Shown: piece after piece, positions 1 through 11,006 of the stretch | How positions within the stretch are numbered: position 1 is the first letter of the stretch | How the letters are laid out: each line of letters starts with the position of its first letter | From: Anniella stebbinsi | Lineage: Eukaryota > Chordata > Lepidosauria > Squamata > Anniellidae | Length of the DNA stretch: 64,000 nucleotides | Assembly: GCA_029215795.1 (NCBI GenBank) | Contig: JARDYH010000005.1 | Location: forward strand, 162,527,814-162,591,813 | Direction: 5' to 3' | Position numbers and translations under genes: made by a program | The notes under the pieces: generated by a model | Told to the model about the DNA's origin: nothing | What the model saw: only the letters and a program-made list of their open reading frames with translations | Databases searched by the model: none

Positions 1-420
1 ATTATGCTATTGAGGCACCTGAACGAAGGCTGGCTTTGTTGGGGCTGAAAATTCACTCTGAAGGAGCTATTCACCTGCTGAGCCCTATTAACAAAATTAG
101 GCCAGAACCTTCAACAGCTGTTTTAACATTCTGGCTGACTGTGCCTGAAATCCTGAGTGGATTCTCAGTTGCATCAAAATCAGAGCCACCAGCCTCCACT
201 GCTGCAACAAGCATTATTATCATTTGGCCACCAGGGATACTTGCAAATGACTCTTCAATTCACTTTCAATGTGAAATGTAAAAGAATTCAGAAGTTTGAA
301 AAGATGGTATCTCTTTGGAGACAGGTTCTTAGGAGCCCCCATAATTCACCTGTGGGCCCAGCTCAGGGGATTGCATCCTCATCTTTAACCAAAGTGCAAT
401 AAACTGTTAGGAAGCTGTCC
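1..420. repeat. Inverted copy of the 61.07-62.1 kb block (LU-cluster duplicated sequence)
   Basis: The stretch matches the reverse complement of about 61,070-62,110. Shared landmarks are the TTGTTGGGGCTG... and CAAAATCAGAGCCACC segments, which are inverted copies of each other within the block, and the segment around 300-350 whose reverse complement is at about 61,140-61,200. A third and fourth copy lie at about 42,340-42,480 and 57,150-57,340. The block itself can fold back, so it may contain a hairpin-type MITE. No coding sequence is supported. Confidence 0.6.
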
Positions 421-1469
421 CAAGGTGCACTGAGCAATTTGGAAATGTGGGATTTCTCTTGGGATTGTCCACCCTTTCGCAGAAATCTGAATGTGCATGG
501 GAGTTTCAACATTATACAATTAACGTGATACTTCCAGAAACTGCATTAAGCAAATCTAAGCACATTGTAACATGTGATCCTGGCATCATGATCACACAGT
601 AAAAACTCCTTAGGCGTTTCCTTTCCCTGAACTATTCAAAGGGCTTTGAATGGAAATAAATGCCACCCTCCTTCAACTCAAATATGGAAATGAGGACAGG
701 ATACATATGTATGGGACAAATAGGCTACAGATTTATGAACATGTGAGGATTTTCAATGTGCAAACAACCTATATGAGCCACAGGTATGCATGCATACCAT
801 CTGAAATCTGTTCTTAGATGAAGGGGTAGTAGTTAAAGTCCTAAAACAGATAATTCACCTGAACGAGCATTCCGCCAAAACTCCCCTCTCCACTGACATG
901 GAACCTTCCAAGTCCACACCAATTGGGGAGGGGGTACTTCCATCTGCTCCAGGGGTAGGAGATGGTAGATAGCCATTTTCAGGATACTCTTACTTTACTT
1001 TCTATGAGATGCTGAGGGCTATTCCTTTTAAGAGAAAAATGAAGTTTATGATGGCCGACTGTCTCTTCCCTTCCTCCCGATTGCTTTTTCTGGGTGATAC
1101 CCATGGGAAACAGGTGAAAATTCACGAGAGAGGTTTTGGACTTGGTGCTTTCCTTCTTTCCTTTCTTATTCCTATTGAGAAGATCAACCAAAGAAACATC
1201 TAATTCTTCCTGTGTTCTGGTTCCCATAGTGGCCAGATTTTTCTGACAAGCCCTCAACCAGGACATGGGTTCCATAGCATTCTCATGCTCATGTTTATTA
1301 GCTACTGGTATTATGGCCTCTGATGCTGGAAGTACTATATAATCATCATAAATTATAGTCCTTGATAGCCTTATGCTCCTTGTTATTGTTATTGTCGTGA
1401 GTAGCATTTTGACTGTACGTTCTCTTGGAGCCTAAAGCTTTATGACCATCAATCAGCTTTAAGTATTTC
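421..1469. other. No gene seen
   Basis: The reading frames here are short and show no recognisable domain. The right-hand part may belong to the 3' side of the decayed LINE that begins at about 1,470, but I could not align it to the LINE at 10.9-19.2 kb. Confidence 0.4.
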
Positions 1470-3480
1470 TGAAGTGTGTAACCGTTAAGCATGAGATTTC
1501 CCTGAATAAAATAATTCTCACTGATTGGATGTCCCGTGTCAGTTTGCCAAGAGTTTATCTGGGCTTCTGATGTTTCTCCCAGTCTGTCTTTGATATCTGT
1601 GAATGTAGAGTAAATATATCGCTGTTTAAGCTGTTATTTACAATCTTCCAAAAGGCTGCCGTGTCTTTACTTTTGTCTTCATAGCTGTGTCCAAACTATG
1701 CCAGAGATGTCTTTGCAATATCCTTTTCTTATTTCTGATTAGTTCCCTATATTCCTTTTTCTGATTTACGAATATCTCAGTTATTTCGGGGGAATAGTCA
1801 GACTTCATTTTTCTATCATATCTTCTTACTGCTGATCGAGCCTTTCTGCAGTCCAGGTCATACCAACCTTTTTGAGACTGACTAGACAGTGCTCTAAATG
1901 TTCCTCTACTCAAATTAGGCTTTTAATTTCTCATTATGTGCTAATACAAGTGGACTATGTTTGCTGAGTTGACGTCTAGTTGGAGTATATTATCACGAAA
2001 TGACAACATCTGATCTGATAGACGGGTACAATTTATTGTGTCCATTGTGATAGTATTCCATTTAACCCTCCCTAGACCAATCAGATCGACTTTGGCCTTA
2101 AACTCTTCACAGGCAAAGATCTGGGAGCTTCCATCCTCTCTACAGAACTCAAACCTCAGGGGCTGATGGTCACAGTGGCCTGTAGGGATAACCTCAAAAT
2201 TTGTGACGTTTCTGATCTTATTCAAGGGGACACACATAATCAATTGTGCTTTGTCCTCTTGATGATAAATAGGTGAAATTTCCTGGGATGTCTTTAGGAT
2301 GGGACCCATTAAGATGGAATAATTCCTTTTAAACAGACATTCCAAAAAATTGTAACCCTCTAAGTTTGTAGTCTTATCTCTCAAGATTTGTGGAAAGACA
2401 GCTAGCAATTTGTCTTCATCATTATTTAGATGGATTGCTAACTGGTTTTCATTCCCTCCAGTTCTGGCATTAAAATCTCCCACTACTATAATAATAGAAA
2501 GTGAGGATTCATTTTCTAAGTAATCAAGGGCCAACTCCAATTCAGTCCATAGTATATTAAAGGGGGCTTTTGTACTTTGGGGCGGAATGTAGATGTTAAC
2601 TATAATTAGGGAGAAACTATTCCTTGACCATATCCTTACTATCAGCAGGGATGGGGCAACTTCCACCTTGATCTGTTCAATTTGGAGCTTCCATTTTGGA
2701 TTTATTAAAGTGGCAATACCACCAGTTGGGCAGCCCTTTGAGGAGAGCTTTTTGCTGGAAGGATCCAGGAAGTGTAGCCTTCTAGACAGATCTTGTTTAA
2801 TTCTGTGTCAGTTATCCATGACTCCTGAATGCAGATAATGTCATATTCCTGGAGTAATTTTAGGAATTCTCTATCATGAGTGTGGGTGTTCCAGCATGCA
2901 AAGTTCCACACTAAAAAGGAAAGACCCTTTTGTTTCAACAGATCTTGATTTGCTGGGGTTTGTCAATTAATGAGCAAGGGCTCCATTACTTTTTTATGGA
3001 TTGATGATGAAACAAAAGAGTTCATGGGAGATAAACCACGGGTCTGTTTATCCCCATCGGATGGGATGCTGAGACTTTTATCTTCACCTTCACTTAGATG
3101 GAGAGGTTCAATCTTATCAAATGAATGTTGTAATCTGATCACATTAGATTGTTTTAGGGGGACCAGAATGGACTCTGAGCAAGTTGATAACTGAGCTTCA
3201 TTTACTCCCAACTCTTCCTTGTCCAGGTATCTCATTTCTTGCCATTCACGCTCACTATGTTTGGGGCAGGTCTTGGTAACATCACTTTCCTGTTTGCCTT
3301 CTTTAAGTATTCTACCCTTGATCAGAGGAGGGTGGACCTCCACGCCCACCTGTACCAAACTGTGAGATGAAGATTTGATCCTTTCAATGGCTATACCTTG
3401 CATTATGCAGGTGCTAGAGCTCTTATCTGGGGGCTGCTGATTTACTAGGTCTCGTGGTCCCCTCTCTACCTTAGAGTATG
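1470..3480 (-). mobile_element. Decayed LINE fragment: ORF1 remnant plus APE endonuclease, reverse transcriptase missing
   Basis: On the minus strand, 2,963-3,403 is a degenerate ORF1-like piece. It is followed by an apurinic-type endonuclease in two frames (2,705-2,938, then 1,941-2,666). Visible motifs are LVWNFACWNTH at the start, CIQESW, the catalytic VGDFNAR, and GHCDHQPL at the place of the usual SDHxP. The linker at 1,470-1,913 resembles the ORF2 linker of the LINE at 10.9-19.2 kb (compare AAFWKIVNNSL with RSFWQTVSRVL), so both probably belong to one family. At least one frameshift separates the endonuclease pieces, no reverse transcriptase follows, and stop codons break the linker. 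It is an old, inactive copy. Confidence 0.8.
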
Positions 3481-4043
3481 TATGTTTTTGAGTAAAAAGA
3501 GCTCCCCCCCATGACTTTTGAATCTTTCATGGAACCAGTATCATTTGGGTAGAAAATCCAATAAATAAATAAATTCAGATGTTACAGCACCAGGGTATTT
3601 TTATGCTCAGATATAGATATATGTTGAAGCATTCATAAGACCTATTCTACCTAGAAACATCTGAAGAAAACATCAGCTTGTGTCAATTTTACAAGCTTCT
3701 TTGAGGACTTCAGCTTAAAACTGGGTTAAATTCATCATCATCATCATCATCATCATCATTAATGGTTGTATGAATTGGTCCTTGTTGGTATGGCTGATCC
3801 TGTGATTCTTTTCAAAATGATAAAGAATTTAAAAGCTGCAGTAGGTCTGCATGATAAAGTATTTAAAAGCTGTAGAAACATAAGAAAGCTGTAGAAACAT
3901 AAAGTCATTTTATTCAAGACTACTCAGCAACACAAACATTTAAACCAAGGATTCTTCAGAAAACAATTCTATCATGCTGCCTGAAAGGTCCGATGGACTA
4001 CTTTTACAGGGTTATATCTACAGCGCATTTAAAGACTTAGAGC
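3481..4043. other. No gene; (ATC)n microsatellite at about 3,733-3,760
   Basis: A run of ATC/TCA triplets is visible. The rest is AT-rich sequence without recognisable content. Confidence 0.6.
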
Positions 4044-4215
4044 ATCATCACACTAGAGGTTTAATGCACATCTGCCATGACTTTGATCCACTTTTTCAGA
4101 GCTCGACTTGCTCCGGGCAAGAAAACAGCTCAACAGAGATGACGTCATGCTAGTCTAGTGCTGAACAAGTGGATCAAAGTCGTGGCAGATGTGCATTTAA
4201 CCTCCAGTGTGATGA
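4044..4215. mobile_element. Palindromic MITE-like element
   Basis: Left arm TCACACTAGAGGTTTAATGC... and right arm ...GCATTTAACCTCCAGTGTGA are near-perfect reverse complements over about 50 bp. They include CATCTGCCAYGACTTTGATCCACTT and its mirror, separated by a short loop. Such foldback structure without coding capacity is typical of non-autonomous DNA transposons. I did not identify a clear target-site duplication. Confidence 0.6.
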
Positions 4216-5109
4216 CACTCCATATGTTATTTCCCCTTTTGAATGTGGCTTCCAGACTGACCGTAAAAAAACATCAACTTAAAAGCAAGTTCCACTGTGT
4301 TCAGTGAAACTTATTTCCTGGTGCCCTCAAGATGATGCTGGACTACAGCTCCCATCAGCCCCATCCAGCACTGGCAATGGACAGGGATTGTGGGAGTTGG
4401 AATCTGAACCATCTGGAGGCCTTAACTCCAAATATTCTATAGGTCTCTTCAAAAGGTAGAATATCAGGGAAAGACAAATGTAACTTTATTAAAATTATGT
4501 TGGGTAACCCTGGCAGCAAAATTAGGTTTTCTTGGTGTCTGCTCTGCAGAATTCTATTCAGCAGAGCCATATTGTAGTGGGACAGACATGTGCAAATTCT
4601 ATCTCGCTAGGGCATTTATCTCTAACTCCCTCTCCACTCCCCTGTGTTTTGAGTAGGAATCGTCCTCTATTCTTGCGCAGTTATGTAAGGAAAGACACTG
4701 TATGTAAACAAGATGAGGTTCCTTAAATGCTCTATTATTCCTTATTAATCCTAGCCCAATACCATCCTATGCATGTTTAGTTGGGGGGGGGGAAGTCCTA
4801 CAACATCTAGCCAGTCTGCCTAAACATGCAAAGGATTGTATCATAGCAGTCTTTTGGGTGATGGGTTGGTTGCCTTCTGAAAAACCAAAACGTCCGTTGT
4901 CAGCTGCAATGTTAATTCCCAGCACATCTATGTTCCTTGTGTATTTTGAACAATTTCCATCTGGGAAACAACAGCCGGCCAGATTTGACCCATGGGCCTG
5001 AGGTTTCATACCCCTCCCTTAAAGTTAGTTGGTCAGTCTCTGTTCAATGTTTCCTTAATATGAGAGGCTGGGATGATTGTAGGAAAAGGCAAGGGTTATT
5101 TGGGCATGG
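4216..5109. other. No gene seen
   Basis: Only short frames without recognisable domains are present. A poly-G run lies near 4,783. Confidence 0.4.
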
Positions 5110-5450
5110 TCTTATCTTGAAGCTTTGGAATGAGATGCCATCAAATGCTCACCAGTGATTATCTTGCTGATTATCTTGTTGAAAACAGAGCCAGTCTGTT
5201 CCAGCAGCCATTTAGAGCTCTAGTTATTGTTATAGCTATTTTTAATGGTGGGGTTTTTATGTGTGCTGGATTTGGAATTGTTCTGCTTTTGTTTTTATTT
5301 TTGGATTGGTTTGATGGTCTTGCTTTTGTTTGGATGGCTTTAGATGATTATTGGATTTTAAGAATTTAATTTTTGTGTGTAACCCACTTCAAATATCTTG
5401 GAGAGGTAGGGAAAATGGGTAATATCAATATTTAATAATGAAGAAAGAAT
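5110..5450 (+). mobile_element. L2/CR1-like LINE 3' tail fragment
   Basis: The sequence encodes LWNEMPS near 5,122, as at the C-terminus of L2/CR1-type reverse transcriptases. It ends with a T-rich untranslated region, a GTAACCCACTTCAAATATCTTGG segment and AATATCAATA-type terminal repeats, the usual layout of reptile L2-like 3' ends. Family assignment is from memory and uncertain. Confidence 0.45.
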
Positions 5451-6483
5451 AGGTCTTTGATGGGCATGCCACATAGCACAGGCTTTTCATCTTTATGATT
5501 TCTCCATATCTAAAGAGGGTAAATTCTGTCTGCAAAAAAAGTTTCCTTTTCTTCCTGTGCAATAGCAATTTCTTCTTTTGACAGGTATTATCAGCAATGA
5601 CAACAAGAAAAATTAGATAACTGTAATGAACTGAATTTGCTATTAGCTATTGTTTAACCAAGAAAACTTTTCACTTGTAGGAAAGATCAACATGGACATC
5701 CGTTGACCTTCTTAAGACCATCGTGGGAAACCTATGAAAAGCATACCCAAGGAAGCCATAATAAGCTGTGCACATTGACACAGCTTTAAAACAAAAGCAG
5801 AGCATGGGCTTGAGGGCTCTACGGATTACAAAAATTACCGGTACTGAATTCTGAATTTAGACAGAATGGCCATATCAATGAAATATGCATGCTATTATTT
5901 TACTTTGCTACAGTAAACAATCACAGAGAAACTGGAAAGTAAGAGAGCATCTAAACAGTTTTTTATGACACTGGTATCACAAAACCATAGGACTGCTTCA
6001 GATACTCAGTGAACTCCATGTGATCAATTGTGAAAGCATATTGCTACAACCCCACAAGTATTACATGGAGGTAAAAAAGAAGTATGGATTTCAATTTAGA
6101 ACTACACATTCTTCCTTGATTTTTGAAGCAGCCCCTTTCAAAAATCATCATGGATTGGATCCAGACCAGGTAAGCCACACTTCAGTCCCGTTGAAATCAA
6201 TGAAGCAAGTTAGTCATGACCAGCAGAATTCCCACTGATATTAATGAGACTGAAGTATGCTAACGTAGTCTGCCTCTAATCCATGGGCAATCACACAAAT
6301 AACAGTAGGTGTAGGTATAGGCCCAAAGGCATGCCGTAAAGGGGTCTGATGCAACAACTTTGCTGAAGCTAAGCCGGTCTAGATCTGCACAGTGCCAGCA
6401 TGAAAGATTGCCTGGGAATTCCACAGATCCAAGCAGACCATTGTCCAGCCTCATTTAGTACTGTCTACTGTGGCTTATAACTG
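5451..6483. other. No gene seen
   Basis: Reading frames are short and unrecognised. I see no repeat shared with the rest of the window. Confidence 0.4.
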
Positions 6484-6828
6484 TTATGTCTGCCATAGTT
6501 CTTTAACTTTCATAACCAGTGGAGTATATTTTTCTCTATCTTCTTTCTCTTCTTCCTTTTCTGCAACATTTTTGTCATTAAGTATCGCTATGTCAATGAG
6601 GTAGTTGTGTTTTTCTTTTTTGTGTATGACTGTTATGTCTGGCCAATTCCAAAGTATTGTCTTGTCCCAGAATTGCATGGCTCTGAAAACATCTTTCTGG
6701 AGAGCACATGCTGGTTGCATGATCCAGGAGGCCAAGTTCTGTGAGTGCACAGTTGTTCTTGACAGGAGGGGCTTGCACTTGCTAGAGTAAGATGAACAGA
6801 TGTGAAGAGGCTGCAATCCTACATTCAT
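6484..6828 (-). pseudogene. C-terminal fragment of an R4-like LINE protein (restriction-like endonuclease)
   Basis: The minus-strand frame of about 114 residues contains WPDITVIHKKEKHNYLID. This has the PD-x(13)-D spacing of the restriction-enzyme-like endonuclease (RPD...D motif) found after the reverse transcriptase in R4/Dong-type LINEs. Downstream residues (NDKNVAEKEEEKEDREKY...LVMKVKELW) match the charged C-terminal stretch of such proteins. The usual R before PD is W here. No reverse transcriptase is attached, so this is a 5'-truncated dead copy. Placement in the R4 clade is from motif memory only. Confidence 0.6.
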
Positions 6829-6937
6829 TCATCTGGGAGTAAGATTTATTGAAATCAATGGGACTTTTTTCTGTCGTTTCTTAGGGCTGGTTTTCTTTGG
6901 GTCCCTGATTAGGATTGCTGTTCTCTGCAAACTAAAA

Positions 6938-7255
6938 ACATAAGAAGGGTAATGCTGGATCAGACCAACGGTTCATCTAGTCCAGCACTCTGTTTACACA
7001 GTGGTCAACCAGCTGTTGACCAGGGACCACTAAAGCAGGACATGATGCAACAGCACCCTCCTACCCGTGTTCCCCAGCAACTGGTGCACACAGGATTGCT
7101 GCCTCGAATACTGGAGGTAGCACACAACTATCAGGGCTAATAGCCATTGATAGCCTTCTCCTCCAGGATGGAGGAGAAGGCAGTGTAAATTCACGAGATA
7201 GTTGGATAAAAGGAGGGAAAGATCCTTGTCCAGCATTGTGATAATGGGCATCTGT
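6938..7255. mobile_element. CR1-type interspersed repeat fragment
   Basis: The motif ACATAAGAAG...GCTGGATCAGACCAACGG...CTAGTCCAGCA, followed by AGCCATTGATAGCCTTCTCCTCCA, is the widespread amniote CR1-type 3' consensus. A second, more diverged copy is at about 60,537-60,725. Confidence 0.65.
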
Positions 7256-8844
7256 TCTGGCCTTTCTTTGTATTGCTACTGACCATGGTCTTGTTTACAT
7301 ACTAATGAACCAGAGATATAATGACACATTTTTAGATTACTCATTGATGAAGTGCTAGTGAGAAGTGACTTCAACAAGCCTATAGTCTATTTTGATCCAT
7401 GTTAATGTTTGGAAGGTATTCATATTTTAGGAAAGGTGAGACTATGGTCATCCAGTGAAGGATTTTAAGTCAGAAAATATATTTGAGGGAAGGGAGACTG
7501 TATCACACAGATCCTAGCAAAAGCTTCAGAGTACAGCAAAAGCTACAAAATTAGGAGTGTATGAAGTTAATTTCAGATACATTGAATGTCTCATTTGTTC
7601 TTTATTTCAGTGATTTTAACATTACGATGTTATGTTAAATAGGTTTGTCTTAATTGTGTGCTATGAAATCAGACATGTGACAAAGACCATGTTTGGGTGG
7701 GCACCCCCTTGGGGGCTGGACATGTTGGTGGGCACACCCCCTTGGGGAGGTGATGTTGTCCTCCTTTTTGGTTTCCAAAATATGGTCAGCCTAATTAAAC
7801 TAACCAATATACACACTTTTGTAAGCATTGTTTTCATTGGACAACTCCATTGTAAATACAGAGCAGTGCTAAAACTCAACAAATAACTGACTTGTGTTCA
7901 AGTAATGGTTCAAAATTGAGGAAATAGTTCAGTTCCCATTAAAATGAAACTCAAATATTTTTTCTCCTTCATCCCTGCATGACATGCTGACAGATTCTTG
8001 AAAGGGGAGATGGGAAAGGAAGCGGGGACAGGAATGAAACAGTGGCCCTGTTTCCTCAATAGGCTTTTTGCCTGGGATGGGCCCCAACTGCTCCTTGTGC
8101 ACCAACGGTGTGTATTAGGTACTGCCAGGTTCTCCCTCCCTCCCTCCCTCCCTCTACATGCCTATGGTGTAGAAAGGGCCAGAGTGACTGAAAACCAGAG
8201 ACTCAGACACACAGAGGGATCCTAGCACCAACAATTTCAAAAATAATGTGCAGCTATTGTGCCTATTTTATGTAAAGTATTTCTTTTCTGGCACCAGAAC
8301 AAAGGGGAAAGTTCCTGACTGAGGCACTGCAATCACACTACAAAGTCCCATGTGGTAGCATCCCTAAACAAAACACTCCATACTGCAACATTTCATTGCA
8401 GGTCCCATTTGAATATACTGCTGAGTTTAATATCTATGGAGCCAAAATAAGGGCCAGAGGTTGTTCGGATCTCATCATGAGCAACACTGTATCCCTGTTG
8501 TGCATTTATAATTTGATAGACACACAATGACAATTGTTGTGGTATTTTGGGAATGTGGAATAAAAAGCAGGAAATAATGTTATGACAGTGGTATATGGAA
8601 TGTGCAATATGCACCAACAGTTCCCAATGCACGTCAATCCTGCTATAAAGCTGTAGTGTGGATCCAGCCCAGGCAGCTGAGAAACAAGTGGGATGCATGA
8701 GCATGCTCAGGTGAATCCCAGGGTTTACAGAAGAAGGAAAAACAATTTATAGGGGGAAAACAACAATCTCATAGATGCGGGTGCAGAGGGAAACCAAATC
8801 AGACCCGTGAGGACTGTGCATGTGTGGTAGCCTCACAATTCTGA
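7256..8844. other. No gene; scattered repeat fragments
   Basis: At about 7,750-7,790 there is a short fragment resembling the right end of the TAGGCTGACC foldback family (…TTTCCAAAATATGGTCAGCCTAA). At about 8,040-8,200 lies a block related to 40,375-40,500 (CTGTGCACCAAYGGTGTGTATTAGGTAC), interrupted by a (TCCC)n microsatellite at 8,131-8,153. No coding sequence is supported. Confidence 0.45.
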
Positions 8845-9101
8845 CTGACAGGTGAAAAACAGAAAAGGGTGCATAACCTGGAAGGCGGCATGGCTGAGTG
8901 CCTGGGAGATAAATCTAGAATACTCCATAAAACTTGTCATCATGATAATTTCAGAAACTAAATTAAACAAATTTAACTAATCACTACATGTGACTCCATG
9001 AATAATTATTTATATATCCAAATCTCCTCCTTCGTTTCCAGTAAGAGAGAGATTATTTCCTTATCCCCACCTCATTGACTATTCATCATGATTTGAACAG
9101 A

Positions 9102-9112
9102 GATAAATTCTC
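9102..9112 (+). promoter_or_regulatory. Core-promoter-like motif of LU locus 1
   Basis: GATAAATTCTC lies 96 bp before the ATG at 9,208. The same motif (AATAAATTCTC) occurs 93 bp before the ATG of locus 2 and 90 bp before that of locus 3, so it is probably the TATA-type element. That functional role is an inference from conserved sequence and spacing. Confidence 0.5.
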
Positions 9113-9207
9113 ACCATTTCTCTGTCTTGGGGAAGAGTCTGATTTGGAAGGTGATTCTGCCTGACCTGCTCATCATTTTGCCAATTACACTGACCACATT
9201 GACCAAG

Positions 9208-9259
9208 ATGAGAAAGATCCTGCTGATTGCTTTGGTCCTGCTCTTCTCCAGCCATGAAG
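9208..9259 (+). pseudogene. LU locus 1, exon 1 (signal peptide)
   Basis: The ATG opens 17 codons encoding a hydrophobic signal peptide (MRKILLIALVLLFSS…). They end in phase 1 before a GTAAAT donor. It is closely similar to exon 1 of locus 2 and to the sequence around it. On its own it looks functional, but no exon 2 exists downstream in this unit and exon 3 carries a stop codon, so the locus is scored as a pseudogene. It would have encoded a secreted LU-domain protein. Confidence 0.75.
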
Positions 9260-9296
9260 GTAAATCGCATCATGAGGGAGACAGCAGAGAGTGGGG

Positions 9297-9345
9297 GTTA
9301 TTTACTGAAACTGAATCCAAACAAGACGGAGGTGCTCTGCAACCA
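9297..9345 (+). mobile_element. Tiny L2-like reverse-transcriptase fragment
   Basis: The + strand encodes LLKLNPNKTEVLC, the conserved stretch downstream of the YADD box in L2/CR1-type LINEs. The related minus-strand fragment at 45,040-45,290 contains NKLKPNPDKMEML. The fragment is too short for firm classification. Confidence 0.4.
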
Positions 9346-9718
9346 TTAAAGTTATATGAGCCCTGTCCTCCTTTTCATATGGTCAGCCTATTCGACCGTC
9401 ATCACACACTGCTGCTGCCCCCTCCACACACTCATACAGCACCTGTTGAGAAGGAGTAGGCCAGGCAAGCAAGGGTTAAGTGAGCCAGCTAACCGGCACT
9501 ATATTAACCCTCTCCTTGCCCAGAAGGGCTCCTACCCCCTCCCTTTTCCAGGGAGCAGGTTGCTGCATGAAAATAATCTTTCTGTCTTTCTTTCTTTTGT
9601 AAACTGGCAGCAGAGAACTGACAGGGAAAGAGAGTGAGTGGAGAGAGAGATGTAGATCACTGAGAGGGGAGGGGAGGGAGGGAGAAAACTGAGTGAGAAG
9701 AGAGAATGGGCCCTAGAT

Positions 9719-9995
9719 TAGGCTGACCATATGAAAAGGAGGACAGGGCTCATGTAACTTTAACAGTTAGTTCCTGGTGAACGTCCCTCTTCATCACAAC
9801 AGTTAAAGTTGCAGGCAGGTTACTAGAGTGACCATATACAAAAGAAGGCAGAGTGCCTGCACCTTTAACTGTTGTGATGAAGAGGGAATTTCACCAGGAA
9901 CTAATTGCATACAAATGACACTGGCCAAAATTTCCTTTTCTCTACAACTGTTCAAGTTAAATGAGCCCTGACCTGGTTTTTATCTGGTCAGCCTA
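9719..9995. mobile_element. hAT-type foldback MITE, tip TAGGCTGACC, with 8-bp target duplication
   Basis: The element begins TAGGCTGACCATATGAAAAG and ends ...CTGGTCAGCCTA. It is flanked on both sides by CCCTAGAT (9,711-9,718 and 9,996-10,003). Unit 2 has the empty site at about 47,430 (GGTCCTAGATCTCATGATC), which confirms the boundaries and dates this insertion after the segmental duplication. The two halves are largely reverse complements (GTTAAAGTTGCAGG... and its mirror). There is no coding capacity. The 8-bp duplication places it in the hAT superfamily. Confidence 0.85.
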
Positions 9996-10003
9996 CCCTA
10001 GAT

Positions 10004-10847
10004 GTCACGATCCCAGAGCTCTGCACCAACAGAAGGAGGGCAGCTACTCTGGCAACTTTCTCATTGCAGCAAAAGCAGAAGCCACCAAGGGAAAGAGCTC
10101 AGTTGAGCACCTGGTGGAGGTGGGGTGGGCTCTCCGAGCAGGGCTGATGATGGGGTGGGGGAGCAGGTGCTTCTTTACATTCATGGTGTGGCCAGCTCTG
10201 CCCCCCTGTGCTTCCCACCACATCATCCCCTTCAGTTTCCTCACCTCTGCATCAGCATCTTTCTTCTTTCTTTCCTGACCTTGCTGCTCCCTGTCTGGCA
10301 CCACCAGGATCTCCTCTGCCTCCATGATTTGGAGGCCCAGCAGCTCCACCTCCTCCTCCTCCTGTGGCCATTGAGCCTGGCTGGGGAGATAACCGGCTGT
10401 GTGCAGATAATCCCTGCTGTGGTAATGGCTTGGCAGATCTACTCGTGCTTTCCAGAGGCCTGGAAAACCTGCACCCTGCAGCCACCCCCTCCCAATCGAG
10501 GCGTGCACGGGCCTCTTAATGCAAGCGGAGTCCCTTTTCAAGTCACCTTCCTTCCCTGCCTCTCCCAGAAGTCTCAAGTCTCATAATCAAAAGCAATTTT
10601 GATGAACCGGTGAAATGAAATATACTTTCTCTGTCAGCAAAAGGTAAAAATCTCCAAGCTATTTGAGTCTTCGGAGGAGGTGTTCTCCTATCCAACAAAT
10701 GGTCTAAGACCTCATTAAAGTCCACACCCACAACCAGATAATCATAAGCCATATCAACCAATTGGCTAAATCAATGATGAAACATAACTGGGCAATCAGT
10801 ATTAGGCCCATATAAATTGATCATAGCAAATAGTTTATCCATATACT
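10004..10847. other. Intron 1 of LU locus 1, no other feature
   Basis: The sequence is collinear with unit 2 at about 47,430-47,528 and 49,088-49,885. The two open frames around 10,044-10,586 are opposite-strand shadows in a GC-richer stretch. Neither is conserved as a frame in unit 2, so no gene is called. Confidence 0.6.
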
Positions 10848-11006
10848 TCCAAAATGGATTCAATCAATCAATCAATCAACCTTTATTTACAGTCAATAGA
10901 CCAAAGGCAAAACAAATATAACATACAGTCATGTTGCTTGCAACTTAGCTGATATAAAAGGGACTATAAATCTACAAATAAATACTATAAATAGTGAGTG
11001 TTAAAA

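Noticed and set aside
10044..10586. Opposing open frames of 150-177 codons in intron 1 of locus 1
   Set aside because: The corresponding sequence in unit 2 (about 49,100-49,620) breaks the frames, and no domain is visible.
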